Below, in pieces: positions 14,101 through 16,052 of a DNA stretch of 16,052 nt. The stretch's first letter is position 1. Every line of letters starts with the position of its first letter. The notes under the pieces are model-generated. The model saw nothing but the letters and a program-made list of their open reading frames with translations. It did no database searches and was not told the origin of the DNA. Where the stretch lies: assembly GCA_964564475.1 (NCBI GenBank), contig CAZMBM010000044.1:1-16052 (forward strand). The letters run 5' to 3'. The position numbers and the translations under genes were made by a program. This DNA is from CG1-02-35-72 sp964564475. Its GTDB lineage: Bacteria > Bacteroidota > Bacteroidia > Flavobacteriales > Flavobacteriaceae.

Positions 14101-16052
14101 ACCAAAAATACCACTATTGATTTGCATAAATTGGCTTGTTCCGTTAAAGCTAATAGCCGGATTGTAATTTATGCGGCTACTTAATTTAGAAGGTGGTACC
14201 GTTGCTGTGGCGTTTCTGGCAAAGTTTGTTTGGTCTTTCCAGTTTGTAACACTTGCTGTGCCTGTAACATCTTTATCGGCGCGTAACCACAACAAAAAGC
14301 TTCCGGTTACACCGGCCGGTGTATTACTAGGTGTGGTATCACGGTAATCGACATCACCACCGGTTAATACATCACCATCATTATCGGGTAAAAGAGTAGG
14401 ATTATTTATGGTACCATTTACATCAACATAGGTATCTGCAGTATCAACATTATTGTCTAATCCATTTGAGCCTACTGTTCCAATTAAAGTTAGTCCTGCT
14501 TCTGCAGTGTCATTATTCCCTTGATTGTCGGAATCTAAATCTAAATAATCAGGATTATCTATACCGTCAGTATTTACAGGTGTTAAACCACCTGCATAGA
14601 CATCGTTTACGCCGTCGTTATTGGCATCGGTAAAAGTACCGGGAGGAGTATAACCAGTAGTAGTTTGTGCTTCTATATTATCAGGAATACCGTCACCATC
14701 TGAATCTAAATCGAAACTGTTTTTAATGCCATCGCCATCGGTATCTAGTCCGCCTTCTACAACATCTAAAATACCGTCATTATCATCGTCTAAATCGTTG
14801 ATATCGGCTACGCCGTCACCATCTCTGTCCGGCAATACATTGGTAGCATCTCTATAATCAACATCACCACCTGAATTAACATCGCCATCGGTATCCGGAA
14901 GCAATGAGGGCACATTTATAGTACCATTGGGATCTGCCCAATTATCAGCTGTATCAATATTGTTATCCAAACCATTGTTACCCACCGTTCCGGAAAGGTT
15001 TAAGCCGGCTTCTGTGGTATCGTTAGCTCCTTCATTATCAGAATCGGAGTCTAAGTAATCAGGAATAGTATCAGATGTGGTAAACAGGGCGTCGGTATTT
15101 TGAGGTGTTATACCAGTACCGGCTCCAGGAACCGACTCGTATGCATCATCTAAACCATTTCCGTCAGAATCTGTTCCTGAGGCTGTAATATAGCCAACTG
15201 TAGGTTGGGCCTCTACATTATCTGGGATACCGTCATTATCGGCATCGAGGTCGAAACTATTTTTAATACCATCGCCATCGGTGTCAACGTTAGCGGGCAC
15301 ATCTTCTACAGTATCTAAAATACCGTCATTGTCATCGTCAATATCTGTAAAGTCGGGAATACCGTCACCATCATTGTCATTGGGGTTGTACAATGCATCT
15401 CTGTAATCTACATCACCACCTGAATTGACATCAAAATCAGCATCCGGTAAGGTGGCCGGTGTATTTATATTACCGTTAGGATCAGTGTAATTGTCAACGC
15501 TGTCAATGTTATTGTCAAGACCATTTGTTCCTACCGTACCCGATAGAGAGAGTTGGGCTTCTGTTGTGTCATTTGTGCCATCGTTATCGGCATCGGTATC
15601 TATATAGTCGGCTGTATCAACACCGTCTGTGTTTACGGGTGTTAAACCACCGGCATAAATATCGTTTACACCATCGTTATTGGTGTCTGTAAAGGTGCCC
15701 GGTGCTGTATAACCTGTTGTAGATTGTGCTTCAACGTTATCGGGTAGGCCATCGCCGTCAGAATCTAAGTCGAAAGAATTTTTAATACCATCGCCATCTG
15801 TATCTAGAGTCCCTTCTACGGTATCTAAAATACCATCGTTATCGTCGTCTAAATCGACTGAATTAGGAATGCCATCACCATCATTATCATCATTGGTGGC
15901 ATCTCTATAATCAACGTCACCTCCTGCGTTTACGTCGCCGTCGGTGTCGGGCAAAGTACTTGGATTATTTATTATCCCGTTGACATCTGTATAATCGTCA
16001 GCACTGTCAATATTATTATCCAAACCATTCACACCAATTGTACCCGAAAGTG
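11188..16052 (-). CDS. Giant secreted surface protein with TSP3-like repeats, LamG-like region and T9SS sorting domain (partial, N-terminus missing)
   Basis: The frame is open to the right edge: upstream of an internal GTG at 16030-16032 it reads LSGTIG, matching LSGTVG in later repeats, so the true start lies outside. At least 1620 residues are visible. In order: Asp-rich thrombospondin type 3-like repeats (16052-14338), with DGDG/DNDG calcium-binding loops; a LamG/concanavalin-like region (about 14310-13640) starting FLLWLRADKDV; a segment around YLAMKYGITLDP (about 13640-13040) that follows such lectin-like domains in flavobacterial proteins; a beta-rich region with YNYWSSPV and GNPYPSALD (to about 11970); and a type A T9SS sorting domain (11424-11191) with VTLYNVLGQ and KKIFINK. 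It should be exported by T9SS and attached to the cell surface or released. Adhesion or polymer binding is inferred, and the ligand is unknown. Confidence 0.87.
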   Translation of the reverse strand, partial: LSGTIGVNGLDNNIDSADDYTDVNGIINNPSTLPDTDGDVNAGGDVDYRDATNDDNDGDGIPNSVDLDDDNDGILDTVEGTLDTDGDGIKNSFDLDSDGDGLPDNVEAQSTTGYTAPGTFTDTNNDGVNDIYAGGLTPVNTDGVDTADYIDTDADNDGTNDTTEAQLSLSGTVGTNGLDNNIDSVDNYTDPNGNINTPATLPDADFDVNSGGDVDYRDALYNPNDNDGDGIPDFTDIDDDNDGILDTVEDVPANVDTDGDGIKNSFDLDADNDGIPDNVEAQPTVGYITASGTDSDGNGLDDAYESVPGAGTGITPQNTDALFTTSDTIPDYLDSDSDNEGANDTTEAGLNLSGTVGNNGLDNNIDTADNWADPNGTINVPSLLPDTDGDVNSGGDVDYRDATNVLPDRDGDGVADINDLDDDNDGILDVVEGGLDTDGDGIKNSFDLDSDGDGIPDNIEAQTTTGYTPPGTFTDANNDGVNDVYAGGLTPVNTDGIDNPDYLDLDSDNQGNNDTAEAGLTLIGTVGSNGLDNNVDTADTYVDVNGTINNPTLLPDNDGDVLTGGDVDYRDTTPSNTPAGVTGSFLLWLRADKDVTGTASVTNWKDQTNFARNATATVPPSKLSSRINYNPAISFNGTSQFMQINSGIFGVNAADDVWSFSVHRFNGLARTYILRESLNNGRLEIRMSNTSGDFRYRVSDQRIEALASQTANQYNIWTSSSSLGTTGSSGTNKAIYKDGLLLISNNVVSAATTGNNNTMFIGTRDGTRDYMNGEIAEVIVMNSIPTALDQQRIESYLAMKYGITLDPTNNNATIVEGDYVAADGVTKPWDYTANSAFHNDVAVIGRDNTTGVFNQKQSKSINSDALITIGLGTIAADNASNTNTFLATNDFLAWGNNGTVALGTTTATLLCSPEKTLNRTWKVVETGTVGTVKIAATAATIDGLLNTPATIKLLKIADDAAFTTNVEYIPVTLETINGTPEYSVSYDFNGTKYLTYTELNGIVWSGDTASWTGGSGVGGAPDAQNDSAKLLIVDAQTSLTNGFINAPANVGCAWIKSNSKLVVNNNQSLTIQNQLLIDGEMRMIGNAQLVQKHTGTSQVTGTGKLYIDQLGTTTTTYRYNYWSSPVVEVGSNTYSLMNIIKDGTIPTSEKSNPPNITFNNYDGTLASLDGARTSPITIANFWIFTYTNGTDASAWTHQWETFKITPPQAFIMKGPGGGTQNYTFIGTPNDGDYTSVINAGALSLVGNPYPSALDADQFITDNQNSIDGTLYFWEMLGDSGDHILAGYVGGYGMRNLGMGVAANTDVTGTAGLGTGIYHAPGRYVPVAQGFFVTSSTGGTITFNNAQRAVQVIDGLNSFFFKTKGEDTTTLGQSKSTGTDNTNTILPPEQQDLLPQLKLGFEYQDPDGKYIHRQIGVNFKEGNSKAKEKGYDSYMFDLQPTDMYFKFDGDATKYAIAGLGTFENTVQIPIEIVMATGGNVNFMVDNSAKINGTIFIKDVLKRRFYNISNGVKTLYLDAGTYQNRFFLTFGNETTLGVDDLLENSVVLYFDNTTSEVVIRKNNLSIQNVTLYNVLGQTAYYWKSVEDANEIRLPLKAISNGVYMVNLNTDKGVVSKKIFINK
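11191..11424 (-). other. Type A T9SS C-terminal sorting domain
   Basis: The last 78 residues of the giant protein carry the pattern of the Por secretion C-terminal domain: VTLYNVLGQ, then an acidic N-E-I-R-L-P-L segment, then SNGVYMVNLNTDKG and the basic end VSKKIFINK. In known T9SS substrates this domain directs outer-membrane passage and is then removed. It is separate from the type B (gliding-motility-associated) domain of SprB-like proteins. Confidence 0.88.
14338..16052 (-). repeat. Long Asp-rich protein-coding repeat units (three full, one partial)
   Basis: Measured from the GGDVDYRD tail of one unit to that of the next, full units run 15900-15397 (504 nt, 168 residues), 15396-14848 (549 nt, 183 residues) and 14847-14338 (510 nt, 170 residues). 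The last 50 residues of an earlier unit occupy 16052-15901. Each has DGDG-I-P-N, D-L-D-D-D-N-D-G-I-L-D, then a TDGDGIKNSFDLD block, then a GLTP.NTD block (GITPQNTD in the second unit) and LDNNID. Copies are alike in protein but differ at many third codon positions, so they are not fresh duplicates. Confidence 0.88.

Noticed and set aside
16030..16032. GTG as the start codon of the giant surface protein
   Set aside because: The same frame stays open to the window edge and encodes LSGTIG just upstream, which matches LSGTVG in the other repeat units, so this GTG is an internal valine codon.
14338..16052. CRISPR-like or non-coding repeat array
   Set aside because: The repeats stay in one reading frame, encode Asp-rich calcium-binding motifs and lack short identical repeats with unique spacers.
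1..16052. Defence island, prophage or mobile element
   Set aside because: No transposase, integrase, toxin-antitoxin pair, restriction gene, phage gene, terminal inverted repeat or target duplication was seen. The composition is uniform.

Overview
The window is low-GC, gene-dense DNA that looks like the chromosome of a member of the Flavobacteriia (phylum Bacteroidota). The signs are gldF and gldG of the gliding-motility ABC transporter, a C-terminal type IX secretion (T9SS) sorting domain, TAnnTTTG-like promoter elements, the long form of PurC, and A/T-rich start regions without clear Shine-Dalgarno sequences. I see no tRNA, rRNA, CRISPR array, insertion sequence or phage gene, and no intergenic gap above about 185 nt.

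Left part (1-2300, minus strand): a tightly packed run read right to left, consisting of a SAM hydrolase (DUF62 family), a small ABM-fold protein, gldF and gldG. GldG runs off the left edge. Gaps are 12 and 14 nt, and gldF and gldG share an ATGA overlap, so this is probably one operon. Diverging from it, phoH (TTG start) and purC form a short plus-strand operon (2484-4390).

Middle part (4396-6220): a PLP enzyme of the methionine gamma-lyase / cystathionine-lyase family is divergent from an Lrp/AsnC regulator, across a 160-nt AT-rich region holding a 10-nt direct repeat spaced 50 bp apart. This is the usual layout of a regulator next to its target. A 12-bp hairpin ends the regulator gene and separates it from a convergent pair: an exported M1-family zinc peptidase and, upstream of it, a small DUF6702-like exported protein.

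Right part (9125-16052): an exported protein with six Asp-box motifs (a sialidase-like beta-propeller without an obvious sialidase active site) is joined by an ATGA overlap to a peptidase E-like serine dipeptidase. A 13-bp hairpin terminator follows. Convergent to it is a very large secreted surface protein, open at the right edge (its N-terminus is outside the window). It has Asp-rich thrombospondin type 3-like calcium-binding repeats in long 168-183 residue units, a LamG/concanavalin-like region, several regions typical of flavobacterial surface proteins, and a type A T9SS sorting domain.

Together the genes are mostly housekeeping and cell-surface functions. I do not see a clear new defence or mobile system. 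The items most worth a second look are the giant repeat protein, the SAM hydrolase/gldFG operon, the propeller/PepE coupling and several short regulatory repeats.
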